Notes under the pieces: generated by a model | Database searches by the model: none | The model's input: only the letters and a program-made list of their open reading frames with translations | Told to the model about the DNA's origin: nothing | Made by a program: the position numbers and the translations under genes | Shown here: piece by piece, positions 1-8,883 of the stretch | How the letters are laid out: each line of letters opens with the position of its first letter | Position numbering within the stretch: position 1 is the first letter of the stretch | Origin: CATQHD01 sp965243165 | GTDB taxonomy: Bacteria > Actinomycetota > Acidimicrobiia > Spongiisociales > Spongiisociaceae | Assembly: GCA_965243165.1 (NCBI GenBank) | Contig: OZ251535.1 | Location: 868,001 to 932,000 of the forward strand | DNA length: 64,000 nt | Reading direction: 5' to 3'

Positions 1-137
1 AGGGGGCTGCGGTAGAAGGCCGCCTCCAGCATTCCGGGCAGCCTCACGTCGGCCGCGAACCGCCCCTTCCCGGCGAGGAGCCGGTCGTCCTCGACCCGGG
101 CGGCGCGGGCCCCGATGTAGGAAGGCCGGTCGGTCAT
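1..137 (-). CDS. Molybdenum hydroxylase large subunit (xanthine dehydrogenase/CoxL-like), 5' part only
   Basis: Only the N-terminal 45 residues are in the window; the gene continues beyond base 1. The reverse-strand translation from ATG at 137 reads MTDRPSYIGARAARVEDDRL and continues with a GKGRFAADV and LPGMLEAAF segment, the usual beginning of the molybdopterin-cytosine-dinucleotide subunit of the xanthine dehydrogenase/CO dehydrogenase family (compare the complete paralogue at 30,790). It overlaps the stop of the upstream [2Fe-2S] subunit by 4 bp (ATGA), so it is the last visible gene of a medium-small-large operon read leftwards. The active-site loop is outside the window, so the substrate cannot be judged. 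Confidence 0.85.
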   Translation of the reverse strand, partial: MTDRPSYIGARAARVEDDRLLAGKGRFAADVRLPGMLEAAFYRSP

Positions 138-631
138 GCGCCCCGCCCCGGCCGCCCCCAGGCCGCCTCGACCGCGTCGACGATGCCCTCGTAGCCGGTG
201 CATCGGCACAGGTTTCCGGACAGCAGCTCCCGGATGCTCTCTCGGTCGGGGCAGTCGTCCGGGTCTGCGGCCCACAGCGTCATCAGAAAACCGGAGGTGC
301 AGAAGCCGCACTGCAGGCCGTGGTGGTCCTTGAAGGCCTGCTGAAGCGGGTTGAGCCCCGAGTCGGGCGTTATACCCTCCACGGTCGTCAACTCGGCTCC
401 GTCGGCTTGGACGGCCAGCATGATGCAGGAGCGGACCGGCAGGCCGTTCATCAGCAGCGTGCAGGCGCCGCACACTCCTTGTTCACAGCCGACGCGGACG
501 CCGGCCAAGCCGAGATCCTCGCGCAGGAAGTCCGCCAGCAGCTTCCGGCAGTCCACGGTCCGCTCCACCGGGCGGCCGTTCACCGTTGCCGCCACCGTCA
601 GGCGGTCGACGGGGCGCGGGGCGGGCTTCAT
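134..631 (-). CDS. [2Fe-2S] subunit of molybdenum hydroxylase (CoxS-like)
   Basis: Encodes 165 aa, the normal length of the iron-sulfur electron-transfer subunit of xanthine dehydrogenase-type enzymes. The N-terminal plant-ferredoxin cluster is seen as GCEQGVCGACT followed by a fourth Cys in RSC; the C-terminal helical cluster is seen as QCGFCTSGFLMT and CRCTGYEGI. The protein passes electrons from the Mo site to FAD in the medium subunit. The start ATG overlaps the stop of the FAD subunit gene by 4 bp and its own stop overlaps the large-subunit start by 4 bp, so the three subunits are translationally coupled. There is no twin-arginine signal; cytoplasmic location is likely. Confidence 0.93.
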   Translation of the reverse strand: MKPAPRPVDRLTVAATVNGRPVERTVDCRKLLADFLREDLGLAGVRVGCEQGVCGACTLLMNGLPVRSCIMLAVQADGAELTTVEGITPDSGLNPLQQAFKDHHGLQCGFCTSGFLMTLWAADPDDCPDRESIRELLSGNLCRCTGYEGIVDAVEAAWGRPGRGA

Positions 632-1482
632 GCGGCCATCTCGGCGAGGGCGCGCCGGACCAGCACCCCGGATATCCGGGCCCGGTAGGCGGTGTCGGCG
701 TGTACGTCCTCGTTGTCGGCCCGGGCGACGCTGACGGTCAGCTCCGCCGCCGCCTCGAGCAGATTCTCGGTGATCTCCCTCCCGGCCAGGAGATACTCCA
801 CCTCGGTCAGGCGCTGGGGGGCGCCCCCCGCCCCGAACAGCGCCAGAGAAACCTCCGCCGCCGCCCCGTCCGGGGAGGCCGCGAGGCGGCCCGCCGCCCC
901 GGCGACGGCGAAGTCCCCCGAACGGGGCGCCTCCTCGACCACCGCCGCCGCTCCGGCGCGGACGGGGAAACGCACCTCGGTGAGGATTTCGTCCTGCTCC
1001 AGGGCGGTGGTGAAAGGGCCCAGGAAGAAACGGTCGGCGCCTATCACCCGTTCGCCCGCGGTAGACCGGGCGGCCATCTCCGCCTCGAGGGCCACCGCGG
1101 CGGCGGGAAGCTCCGCGGCCGGATCGGCGTGGGCGATGCTGCCGGCCACCGTTCCCCGGGTCCGATTCTGAAGGTGGCCCACCAAGGGCAGGGCCTTCGC
1201 CAGCAGCGGACAGGCGCGGGCCGCCTCCTCCGAGCGTTCGACCTCATGCTGGGTTACCGCCGCTCCGATCCGCAGCATTTCGTCCTCGACCTTCATCAGC
1301 CGCAGTTCCTCTATCGAGGCGATGTCGATCAGCGCCTCGGGCCGGGCCAGCCGGAAGTTGAGGAGCGGGATCAGGCTCTGGCCGCCCGCCAGCACCCGGG
1401 CCGTTCCTTCGTGCTCGGCGAGCAGCGCGAGCGCTTCGTCGAGGGTTTCGGGGCGGGCGTATCTGAAGGGCGGGGGCTTCAT
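628..1482 (-). CDS. FAD-binding medium subunit of molybdenum hydroxylase (CoxM-like)
   Basis: Encodes 284 aa from ATG at 1482, giving MKPPPFRYARPETLDEAL, the standard start of this family; a longer in-frame reading upstream has no family resemblance and runs antisense to the next gene. FAD-binding signatures are visible: AGGQSLIPLLNFR near residue 35 and TVAGSIAHADPAAELP near residue 110, with the C-terminal CO-dehydrogenase flavoprotein domain ending in DVHADTAYRARISGVL. It is the first gene of the leftward medium-small-large operon. The 87 bp before it are shared with the divergent methyltransferase gene at 1570, so both are probably controlled from the same short region. Confidence 0.93.
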   Translation of the reverse strand: MKPPPFRYARPETLDEALALLAEHEGTARVLAGGQSLIPLLNFRLARPEALIDIASIEELRLMKVEDEMLRIGAAVTQHEVERSEEAARACPLLAKALPLVGHLQNRTRGTVAGSIAHADPAAELPAAAVALEAEMAARSTAGERVIGADRFFLGPFTTALEQDEILTEVRFPVRAGAAAVVEEAPRSGDFAVAGAAGRLAASPDGAAAEVSLALFGAGGAPQRLTEVEYLLAGREITENLLEAAAELTVSVARADNEDVHADTAYRARISGVLVRRALAEMAA

Positions 1483-1569
1483 GGCTGGTGGATGCCGGGC
1501 CCGGCCGCCCGACCGCCCTCCTTTCCGGGACGGTGCCAGAATAACCCCGCCAGCCGAGGAGAAGAGAAG

Positions 1570-2841
1570 ATGAGTATGAGCGGGCAACCGGAGTGGCGGC
1601 GCGCCCGGGCGAGCCGGTTCCGGCCGGACGGGGTGATCGGTACGCCCTTCCACGGACGGACGGCCCAGAGGAGCGGGACGCCTTGGTACTTCAACTGGGA
1701 CCTCCATCATGTGGTCGACGTATACGACGACTTCCATGCAGAACTGCAGGCCGTCAGGACCAACGTTGCGATGGGCGACATGTCGCCGCTGTGCAAGATC
1801 CTGATCGAGGGGCCGGACGCCGGGCGGTTGGTGGACCGGCTGATCACGAGGCGGGCCGAGGAGCTGGAGGCGGGGGGCGTCTTCTACACCCCCTGGTGCA
1901 GCCATGACGGGAAGGTGGTGTCGGACGGGTTGGTGTTCCGCACCGGCGAGAGTTCCTACCTCTTCACCGGGGACCCTTCCGGCGAGTGGTTCCGTCAGAA
2001 CGCGGAGGGCTTCGACGCAGCGGTTACAGACCGGACCGAGGACTTCGGCATCCTCGCCGTTCAGGGGCCGCGCTCGCGCCAGGTGATGGAAGCCGCGACC
2101 GGGGTGGACGGGTTCAGCCTCGGGTTCTCCCGGCTGGGCCGCTTCGAGATCGGAGGGGTGGAGGTGGACGCCGCTCGGCAGGGATTCACCGGTGAGCACG
2201 GGTACGAGGTACTTACCCCCGCCGGCGCCGGGGACCTGATCTGGGATGCGGTGGCGGAAGCGGGCGAGCCCTTCGGCATCCGGCCCTGCGGGGAATGGGC
2301 CATCGACGTCGCCAGGGTGGAGGCCGGCCTGCTCATTCCCGGCCCCGACTACGCCAACGCCGGCCCCGACGTCTCCGGATCGCACACCGTCTCCGCCTCC
2401 GACCCCGACTTCCGTTCATCTCCCTTCGAGCTGGGTATGGGCCGGTTCGTCGACCTCTCCAAAGAGGCTTTCGCGGGCCGGGAGGCGCTGGCGTCGGAGC
2501 AGGAGGCGGGCGGGCCGCCCCGCACCCTGGCCGGGTTGGACATCGACTGGCGGGCCGTCGTCGAGGCGCATTTGGAGAGGGGCGTTGCGCCCAACGTCTC
2601 GCCGCGGGTCGAATGGGCCGCCAAACCGGTGCGCGCGGGCGGGCGCCCGGCCGGGCGGGCCTCGAGCATCACCTGGGGGCCGACCGCAGGGAAGCTGATC
2701 GGCTTCGGCCATCTCCTGCGTCATCTGGGAGAACCCGGGAGCCGGGTGGAGGTGGTCTGGGAGATTCCCGGGACCGGGGACTCCATCGAGACCCCCGCCG
2801 AGGTGACAGGGCTTCCTTTCATCGAACTTTCGCGGGTCTGA
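1570..2841 (+). CDS. GcvT-like aminomethyltransferase family protein
   Basis: Encodes 423 aa. The fold is that of the glycine-cleavage T protein / folate-dependent demethylases (GcvT, DmdA, dimethylglycine and sarcosine oxidase C-terminal halves): an N-terminal part with VAMGDMSPLCKILIEGPDA, a central FGILAVQGPRSRQVM segment, the GFTGEHGYEVL motif of the folate-binding domain, and a C-terminal barrel with ITWGPTAGKLIGFGHL. The likely chemistry is transfer of a one-carbon unit from a methylated or aminomethylated substrate to tetrahydrofolate. ATG at 1570 is preceded by GAGGAGAAG, a good ribosome site. It is divergent from the molybdenum hydroxylase operon and followed after 79 bp by the BMP transporter. 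The substrate is unknown; a classical GcvT is shorter and lies with gcvH/gcvP, which are absent here. Confidence 0.85.
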   Translation: MSMSGQPEWRRARASRFRPDGVIGTPFHGRTAQRSGTPWYFNWDLHHVVDVYDDFHAELQAVRTNVAMGDMSPLCKILIEGPDAGRLVDRLITRRAEELEAGGVFYTPWCSHDGKVVSDGLVFRTGESSYLFTGDPSGEWFRQNAEGFDAAVTDRTEDFGILAVQGPRSRQVMEAATGVDGFSLGFSRLGRFEIGGVEVDAARQGFTGEHGYEVLTPAGAGDLIWDAVAEAGEPFGIRPCGEWAIDVARVEAGLLIPGPDYANAGPDVSGSHTVSASDPDFRSSPFELGMGRFVDLSKEAFAGREALASEQEAGGPPRTLAGLDIDWRAVVEAHLERGVAPNVSPRVEWAAKPVRAGGRPAGRASSITWGPTAGKLIGFGHLLRHLGEPGSRVEVVWEIPGTGDSIETPAEVTGLPFIELSRV

Positions 2842-2869
2842 AGCTGTTGCCCGCTCTGAGTTCCGGGGT

Positions 2870-2886
2870 GTTAGATTCTATCTATA
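2870..2886. promoter_or_regulatory. Possible operator (TAGAT-TCT-ATCTA dyad) upstream of the first BMP operon
   Basis: GTTAGATTCTATCTATA contains a perfect TAGAT/ATCTA inverted repeat with a 3-bp centre, 35 bp before the lipoprotein start. It partly matches the 17-bp dyads at 19,091, 30,727 and 37,434 (best with the last: shared ATCTATA right half and GAT in the left half). Much weaker than those three sites. Confidence 0.35.
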
Positions 2887-2920
2887 TTCACCCTACTGGG
2901 CGGACAGGGAGGAGAATCAG

Positions 2921-4153
2921 ATGCGGCGAATTCAGCCATCTTTGATCGCGCTTGCGGGCTTGGCGCTGGTTGCGGCGGCCTGCGGCGGCGGGGAGACGAC
3001 CACCACCGCGGCGGCCCCAGCGACCACTGCGGCAACGGTGACCACTGCGCCGGCGGCTGCCGAGGAGGCCCCCGAGACCACGGCGGCGGCGCCGGAGACC
3101 ACCGTTGCGGCGGCGGAAGAGGAAGCGGGGCCGGTGCGCATGGCCTTCATATACGACGGCCAAGCCGACGACGGAGGATGGAACCAGGCCTACGAATCCG
3201 GCCGCCGGTACGTGGAGGCCCAGATGGGCGACCGGGTGGAGACCACCTTCGTGGAGGACGTGTCGCCCGGTTCCGAAACCCAGGCGCAGCTCGAAGACTT
3301 CGCCGAACAGGGATACGACTTCGTCATCTGCACCACCTACTGCCAGGACGATTTCTTCGAGGTCACCCCCAACTACCCCGATACGAAATTCCTGTCGTGG
3401 GCCGGTTGGTCGCTGGACGAGGAGGTGGGCAACGTCGGGCACTACGACGCCGCCACCGAGGACGGGCGGTACCTGGACGGCTTGGCCGCGGGCAGCCAGC
3501 CCGGAGTGGAGATGATCGGGTACGTGGCCGGCTTCGCCATCGAAGAGGTCGTGCGGGGGCTCAACATCTTCACCAAGGCCGCCCGGGAGCTGAACCCGGA
3601 CGTCGAGGTTCGGGTGGTCTGGATCAACAGCTGGTTCGACCCTCCGGCCGAACAGCAGGCCGCGCAGACGCTGGTCGACCTGGGCGCCGATCTGTTGGCC
3701 GCCGAGGTCAACGCCCCGGCGGTGGCCGGCGTGGCGGAGGAGGCCGGGATCCCCTACGTGCACTACGGGGTGGACGGCAGCCCGACCGGCACGGGCATCG
3801 CCCCCAACTCCTGGCTGTCCGGCTTCACCTTCAACTGGGGCCCCTACTTCTTGGCGCAGGCGGAGGCGGAGGCGGCCGGAACCTGGGAACCGGCCATTTT
3901 CTACGGCGGTTTCAAGGACGACATGATCGACATGGCGCCTTTCGGGGCGGGGGTGTCCGCCGAGACGCGGGCGCTGATCGACGAGCGCCGCGCCGCGATC
4001 GTAGGCGGCGATTTCGACTACTTCGCGGGTCCGATCACCGACAACCAGGGCAACGTCGTCGTTCCAGAGGGGGGAACGGTTGCCTGGGTCGACCGCACCG
4101 CGTGCTGCCAGTGGCTCATCGAGGGCGTGATCGGGGAGATCCCCTCGGGCTGA
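2921..4153 (+). CDS. BMP-family ABC transporter substrate-binding lipoprotein (copy 1)
   Basis: Encodes 410 aa. A lipoprotein signal (LALVAAAC, lipidated Cys near residue 21) is followed by Gly-Gly-Gly and a Thr/Ala-rich linker to about residue 68, then the basic-membrane-protein/Med fold: MAFIYDGQADDGGWNQAYE, the repeated phrase WINSWFDPPAEQQ, and a C-terminal GGDFDYFAGPI segment. The family binds nucleosides, purines or related small heterocycles outside the membrane. GGGAGGAGAA precedes ATG. It is the first gene of a four-gene importer operon (lipoprotein, double ATPase, two permeases). Its paralogue lies at 25,758. Ligand specificity cannot be read from the sequence. Confidence 0.92.
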   Translation: MRRIQPSLIALAGLALVAAACGGGETTTTAAAPATTAATVTTAPAAAEEAPETTAAAPETTVAAAEEEAGPVRMAFIYDGQADDGGWNQAYESGRRYVEAQMGDRVETTFVEDVSPGSETQAQLEDFAEQGYDFVICTTYCQDDFFEVTPNYPDTKFLSWAGWSLDEEVGNVGHYDAATEDGRYLDGLAAGSQPGVEMIGYVAGFAIEEVVRGLNIFTKAARELNPDVEVRVVWINSWFDPPAEQQAAQTLVDLGADLLAAEVNAPAVAGVAEEAGIPYVHYGVDGSPTGTGIAPNSWLSGFTFNWGPYFLAQAEAEAAGTWEPAIFYGGFKDDMIDMAPFGAGVSAETRALIDERRAAIVGGDFDYFAGPITDNQGNVVVPEGGTVAWVDRTACCQWLIEGVIGEIPSG

Positions 4154-4191
4154 TGCGCAGAACCCGATAGGGGCGGCGTCGGCGGCGAAGG

Positions 4192-5733
4192 ATGCCGGTC
4201 GAAACCTCAGACGGGCGGTCTCAGGGCGAGGCCGCCCGCCTGAGGTCGGTAACGAAGAGCTTCTACGGCCAGAAGGCCAACGACGAAGTGGACTTCGACC
4301 TGCGGTGGGGCGAGATACATGCGCTTCTCGGGGAGAACGGGGCCGGCAAATCGACCCTCTGCTCGATCCTGGCGGGCCTCTATCAACCCGACCGCGGGGA
4401 GGTCCGCCTCGACGGCAGGCCGGCGGCGCTCCGGTCACCCCACCACGCCCTGGAATACGGGGTGGGCATGGTCTATCAGCACTTCCGGCTGGTGGAGCGG
4501 TTCACCGTGGCGGAGAACCTCTCGCTGGGCCACCCGGACACCAGGGCCGTCCTTTCCCGCCGGGCTCTCGAGCGGCAGGTGTCGGAGCTGGGCCGGCGGT
4601 ACGGGCTGGAGGCGCCGCCGGAGGCGGGGGTCTGGCAGCTGTCCGTAGGCGAGCAGCAGCGGGTGGAGATACTCAAGCTGCTGCACCGGGGGGTGCGGAT
4701 TCTCATCCTGGATGAACCGACCGCCGTGCTGACCCCCCAGGAAGCCCGCGGCCTGTTCTCCACCATGCGGGCCCTGGCGGACGAGGGGCGGGCGATCGTC
4801 TTCGTCTCGCACAAGTTGGACGAGGTGATGGAGGTGTCCGACCGGGTGACCGTGCTGCGGGGCGGCCGCACGGCGGGGTCGATGGACGTCTCCGATGCGG
4901 ATCCGGCCGGTTTGGCGAGGATGATGGTCGGCCGCGAGCTGACGGTTTCCGACCGGCCCAAGGCGGAGGCGGGGGCGCCGGTGCTGTCCATCTCCGGCCT
5001 CACCGCCGAGGGCGACCGGGGCGTAGACGCGGTGCGGGGAGTCGACCTCGAGGTCAGAGCCTCCCAGATCGTGGGGGTGGCCGGAGTGTCCGGGAACGGA
5101 CAGCGGGAGCTGGCCGAAGCGGTGGCGGGCCTGCGCCGGGTGAAGAGCGGCCAGATCTTTCTCGGAGGGGTGGACATCACCCGCGCTGCGCCCCGGCAGC
5201 GGATCCGGCTGGGGATCGGCTTCGTCCCCGAAGACCGAATGCATACCGGCATGGCGGGCGGGCTGCCCCTTCCCGCCAACCTGGCCCTCAAGTCCTACCG
5301 CCGGCCCCCCCTCTCCAAGGGGCCGCTGCTGTCTCGGCGCGCCATGGACCGCCAAGCCCGCATCCTGGAGCAGCGCTTCGACATCCGGGGGGTGCGGCGG
5401 GGGCTGCCCACCAGCCTGCTCTCCGGCGGCAACATCCAGCGGGCCATCCTGGCGCGGGAGCTGTCGGGGCGGCCCAAGGCGCTGGTGGCGGCCGCCCCCA
5501 CCCGGGGCTTGGACGTGGCCGCCATCCAGGCCATCCGGCAGCTGCTGCTTGAAGAACGGGAGGCGGGCACCGCAATTCTCATGATCTCGGAGGATCTCGA
5601 GGAGATCATGGACCTGGCGGACGAGATCGCGGTGCTCTACGAGGGCAGGATCATGGGCCGGCTGAAACCGGAGCAGGCGGCTCCCGAGGTCCTGGGGATG
5701 TTGATGGCGGGCCGCTCCGAGGAGCGGTCGTGA
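4192..5733 (+). CDS. ABC transporter ATPase with two nucleotide-binding domains (NupO/MglA type, copy 1)
   Basis: Encodes 513 aa with two fused ABC domains as in sugar and BMP-type nucleoside importers. Domain 1 carries Walker A GENGAGKST (near residue 48), signature LSVGEQQR and Walker B ILILDEPTAVL. Domain 2 has the usual degenerate Walker A (GVSGNGQREL) but an intact LSGGNIQR signature; its Walker B region is altered (ALVAAAPTRGLD, with Ala instead of Asp-Glu), as is normal in this family. It powers uptake through the two permeases downstream. Its TGA overlaps the GTG start of the next gene, indicating translational coupling. Confidence 0.93.
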   Translation: MPVETSDGRSQGEAARLRSVTKSFYGQKANDEVDFDLRWGEIHALLGENGAGKSTLCSILAGLYQPDRGEVRLDGRPAALRSPHHALEYGVGMVYQHFRLVERFTVAENLSLGHPDTRAVLSRRALERQVSELGRRYGLEAPPEAGVWQLSVGEQQRVEILKLLHRGVRILILDEPTAVLTPQEARGLFSTMRALADEGRAIVFVSHKLDEVMEVSDRVTVLRGGRTAGSMDVSDADPAGLARMMVGRELTVSDRPKAEAGAPVLSISGLTAEGDRGVDAVRGVDLEVRASQIVGVAGVSGNGQRELAEAVAGLRRVKSGQIFLGGVDITRAAPRQRIRLGIGFVPEDRMHTGMAGGLPLPANLALKSYRRPPLSKGPLLSRRAMDRQARILEQRFDIRGVRRGLPTSLLSGGNIQRAILARELSGRPKALVAAAPTRGLDVAAIQAIRQLLLEEREAGTAILMISEDLEEIMDLADEIAVLYEGRIMGRLKPEQAAPEVLGMLMAGRSEERS

Positions 5734-6842
5734 ACCTTTCTCTGGGCGGCCGCGAGATCGTCGTCGAACGGCGCCCGCTCCCGCCGCTGTGGGTGCGGGC
5801 GGCGGCGCCCACCCTCTCGATCGGCTTCGGCCTGCTGCTCGGCGCGGTGATCATATGGGCCGCGGGCCAGGATCCGGTCCTCGCCTACACGGAGATGATC
5901 AAGAAGGGGTTCGGGGGCCGGCTGCCGTTGATCGGGACGCTGGTGATCGCCGCCCCGCTCATCCTGACCGGCTTGGCCGCCGTGACCGCCTTCCGGATGA
6001 AGATATGGAACATCGGCGCCGAGGGCCAGCTCATCATGGGCGCCGTGGCTGCGTCCGGGGCGGGCCTGTGGATCGGAGACCGGGCCGGCGGCCTGGCGGG
6101 CGTCGTCCTCGTGCTGGCGGCGGGGGCGGCGGCGGGGGCGCTGTGGGCGGGGCTGGCCGCCCTGCCCCGGGCCTATCTCAACACCGACGAGGTCATATCG
6201 ACCCTGATGCTCAACTTCGTGGCGTTGAACATCATGAACTATCTGATCTTCAGCTCGTACAGCTACTGGCGGAACGTCGAGCGGACCACCTTTCCCAGCG
6301 GCCGCTTCATCGACGAATCCCTCCAACTGCCCCGCCTGACCGGCCGCCTGCATATAGGTTTGTTCATCGCGGTTGCGGCGGCGGCGGCGCTGTGGTGGGC
6401 GCTCCGCTCCACGAGGTGGGGGTTCGAGGTGCAGGTGACCGGCGACTCGCCCCGGGCGGCCCGCTATGCGGGCATGCGCGTGGACCGCAAGATACTCTCG
6501 GTCCTGATGGTCTCCGGCGCCCTGGCCGGCCTGGCGGGAGGGATCGAGGTGGGCGGGGTGCTGCACAGCCTGGATCCGCGGGCGCTCAGCCTGGGGGTGG
6601 GCTTCACCGGGATCGTGGTCGCGGCCCTGGCCCGGCTGTCGCCCCTCGGTGTGGTTCCGGTGGCGGTCTTCGTGGCGAGCATCACCAATGCGGGGCCCGG
6701 CCTGCAGTCGATCGGGGTCTCCTCGGAGGTGGTGCTGCTGCTCGAGGGGATCTTGTTCCTCTGCATAGTGGCCGGGGAGTGGTTCCTCCGCAACACCCTC
6801 CGTCTTCGATCGGCGGCCGGGGAAGCGGCGGGGGCGGCGTGA
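5730..6842 (+). CDS. BMP-type ABC transporter permease 1 (copy 1)
   Basis: Encodes 370 aa with about nine hydrophobic helices, starting at GTG 5730 inside the upstream stop (GTGA overlap). The family signature FRMKIWNIGAEGQLIMGA lies near residue 90 and the conserved GVGFTGIVVAALARLSPLG loop near residue 290. It belongs to the branched-chain amino-acid/ribose-type permease family, in the NupP-like group that pairs with BMP lipoproteins. It forms the membrane channel together with the next gene. A longer reading frame in another phase over this gene is a GC-bias shadow. Confidence 0.92.
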   Translation: MNLSLGGREIVVERRPLPPLWVRAAAPTLSIGFGLLLGAVIIWAAGQDPVLAYTEMIKKGFGGRLPLIGTLVIAAPLILTGLAAVTAFRMKIWNIGAEGQLIMGAVAASGAGLWIGDRAGGLAGVVLVLAAGAAAGALWAGLAALPRAYLNTDEVISTLMLNFVALNIMNYLIFSSYSYWRNVERTTFPSGRFIDESLQLPRLTGRLHIGLFIAVAAAAALWWALRSTRWGFEVQVTGDSPRAARYAGMRVDRKILSVLMVSGALAGLAGGIEVGGVLHSLDPRALSLGVGFTGIVVAALARLSPLGVVPVAVFVASITNAGPGLQSIGVSSEVVLLLEGILFLCIVAGEWFLRNTLRLRSAAGEAAGAA

Positions 6843-7786
6843 ACGAGGAGGTCCTCCTGCTCTCGATCGCCTCCGCGGTGGTGATCGGCACGCCGATCCT
6901 ACTGGCCGGGCTGGGCGAGATGTTCACCGAGCATTCGGGGGTGATGAACCTCGGCATCGAGGGCATGATGCTCGGCGGCGGGGTGGTGGGCTTCTGGGTG
7001 AGCGTCCACCACGCCTCCCTTCCGCTGGCGATGGCGGCGGGGGCGGCCGCGGGCGCCCTGTTCGCGCTGATCCACGCCTTCCTGGCCGTCAGCCTCCGGG
7101 TGAATCAGATCGTGTCCGGCCTGGCGCTGGTGATCGCCGGAGGGGGCTTCGCCGCCTTCATCGGCAGCCTGAACGATTCGGCCCTCACCTACGGGCGGCC
7201 CCTCTCGTCGTTCGAGCCGGTGTTCGGAGAGCGGATGAGGGAGCTGCCGGCGGCGGGGCCGCTGATCTTCGGCCACGATTGGGTGGTCTACCTGTCGTGG
7301 GTCTTGGTCGCGGCGTCGGCTTTCTGGCTCTTCCGCACCAGGTGGGGCTTGGCGCTGCGGGCGGTCGGCGAGGATCCCGCGGCCGCCGACACCGCCGGGA
7401 TATCGGTGGCGGCGACCCGGTACATATACACGATGCTCGGCGGCGCCGGGGCGGGCTTCGGCGGCGCCTACCTGCTGGCCGGGGTCTTCAGGAACTACCA
7501 GCACGGCATCACGGCCGGTCTGGGCTGGATCGCCTTCGCCCTGGTGATCTTCGCCGGGTGGCGGCCTTGGCGGGCGCTGGTGGCCGCCTATGTTTTCGGG
7601 GCGCTCCGCAATCTGGGTTTCTCGCTGCAGATCATCGGGGTCGACATTCCGGCGGACGCGCTGAACGCGCTTCCCTTCGTGCTGACCATCGCGGCGCTCA
7701 TCATCATCTCCGCCCGCCCGGCCGCCGCCCGCCGCTACAGCGCGCCCTCCGCCTTGGCGGTTCCGTATTCCCGGGAGAGCCGCTGA
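6839..7786 (+). CDS. BMP-type ABC transporter permease 2 (copy 1)
   Basis: Encodes 315 aa from GTG at 6839, which overlaps the preceding stop by 4 bp. The N-terminus carries the NupQ-type signature LLAGLGEMFTEHSGVMNLGI, followed by alternating hydrophobic helices and a TRWGLALRAVGEDPAAADTA loop. It is the second channel subunit and last gene of the operon. The end is 32 bp from the convergent Rieske gene at 7819; no clear hairpin terminator is visible between them. Confidence 0.92.
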   Translation: MNEEVLLLSIASAVVIGTPILLAGLGEMFTEHSGVMNLGIEGMMLGGGVVGFWVSVHHASLPLAMAAGAAAGALFALIHAFLAVSLRVNQIVSGLALVIAGGGFAAFIGSLNDSALTYGRPLSSFEPVFGERMRELPAAGPLIFGHDWVVYLSWVLVAASAFWLFRTRWGLALRAVGEDPAAADTAGISVAATRYIYTMLGGAGAGFGGAYLLAGVFRNYQHGITAGLGWIAFALVIFAGWRPWRALVAAYVFGALRNLGFSLQIIGVDIPADALNALPFVLTIAALIIISARPAAARRYSAPSALAVPYSRESR

Positions 7787-7818
7787 GCCCGGCGAGAGCC
7801 GCAGACGGGGGAGTCCGT

Positions 7819-8883
7819 TCAGGCCTCGTCGGCGCCGTCGGCGATCTCTTTGAGCCAGCGGCGGTACTCGACCGCCACCCGATCCGAACCCTTGATCTGC
7901 ACTTCGGCGGACAGGTCCATGGGGAGCTCCTCCGGGCGCTGCGACTGCACGATGGGGAGATCCTGGCCGATCACCAAGGCGTTGAACTCGAGCATGTCGC
8001 GGTCGGTCTTCTCGTCGAGGGAGTAGTCGCGGCCCATGAAGGTGAAGCACCGGCTGGTCTTGGGGCCGGTGGGGCAGACCGAGAAGAACAGCAGATACCG
8101 CTGATCCAAAGCCGGTATCCGCTGGTCGAGGAGGATCGTGTTGGGCATGAACAGCCGGTAGTCGATCTGGACGTCCACCGGCCCGCCGCCTGATCCGAGT
8201 CCCTTGTTCTTGCCGGAGTCGGGCGGTTCCGCCATGTGCGGATGGTCGAAACGCAGTTCGTGCCCCGCCCGCTCTATTCCGTGGTCGGGCACTTCGGGTT
8301 GGTTGCGGTCTCCGAGGACTCCGTCGTGGACCCAGGCGAAGTGGGCGAAGTCGACGTAGTTCTCGATCCGCCGGGGCATGGAGCAGTTCCAGTCGTAGGA
8401 AGGGACTTCGACGATGCGGAAGGCGGGGTCGCGGCGGTGGGGGAATTCAGGGAGCGGGTGTCTGGGCCGGCCCAGGCAGACCCAGATGAGTCCGGCCGCT
8501 TCGGCGGCCCGGTAGCGGGTGAGCCGGGCCCGGGGCGGGATGCGGGTTCCGAAGCGGGAGGGGATTTCGGTGCATGTTCCGTCGGGGCCGTATTTCCAGC
8601 CGTGGTAGGCGCAGCGGAGGGAATCGTCTTCGATCCAGCCGAGGGAGAGGGCGGTTCCCCGGTGTACGCAGAGGTCGCGGAAGGCCTGGACCCGGCCGCC
8701 GAGGCGGGTGATGACGATCTGTTCGCCCAGCAAGAGGGCGGGGAGGGGTTTGTCGTCTGCGAGCTGCGAGGCGTAGGCGACGGGGTGCCAGTAGCTGCGG
8801 AGGGCCCGGTAGAGCCGTTCTTCGGCGGGGCGGTCGAATCGGATCTCCTCCTCGGCGACCGTGTACTCGTCCGCGGCGGTCAT
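7819..8883 (-). CDS. Rieske non-heme iron oxygenase alpha subunit (A)
   Basis: Encodes 354 aa, the length of VanA/Ndm-type single-component Rieske oxygenases (demethylases and ring hydroxylases). The Rieske centre is CVH (C72, H74) and CAYH (C91, H94); the mononuclear iron site is in NYVDFAHFAWVHDGVLGD. ATG at 8883 overlaps the stop of the tautomerase gene by 4 bp. The protein is strongly similar to Rieske D at 36,288: the first 94 residues align without gaps and the C-terminal ends (EYRRWLKEIA-GADE) nearly coincide. It needs an electron-transfer partner; the ferredoxin (37,535) and reductase (39,508) are the only visible candidates. Substrate unknown. Confidence 0.92.
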   Translation of the reverse strand: MTAADEYTVAEEEIRFDRPAEERLYRALRSYWHPVAYASQLADDKPLPALLLGEQIVITRLGGRVQAFRDLCVHRGTALSLGWIEDDSLRCAYHGWKYGPDGTCTEIPSRFGTRIPPRARLTRYRAAEAAGLIWVCLGRPRHPLPEFPHRRDPAFRIVEVPSYDWNCSMPRRIENYVDFAHFAWVHDGVLGDRNQPEVPDHGIERAGHELRFDHPHMAEPPDSGKNKGLGSGGGPVDVQIDYRLFMPNTILLDQRIPALDQRYLLFFSVCPTGPKTSRCFTFMGRDYSLDEKTDRDMLEFNALVIGQDLPIVQSQRPEELPMDLSAEVQIKGSDRVAVEYRRWLKEIADGADEA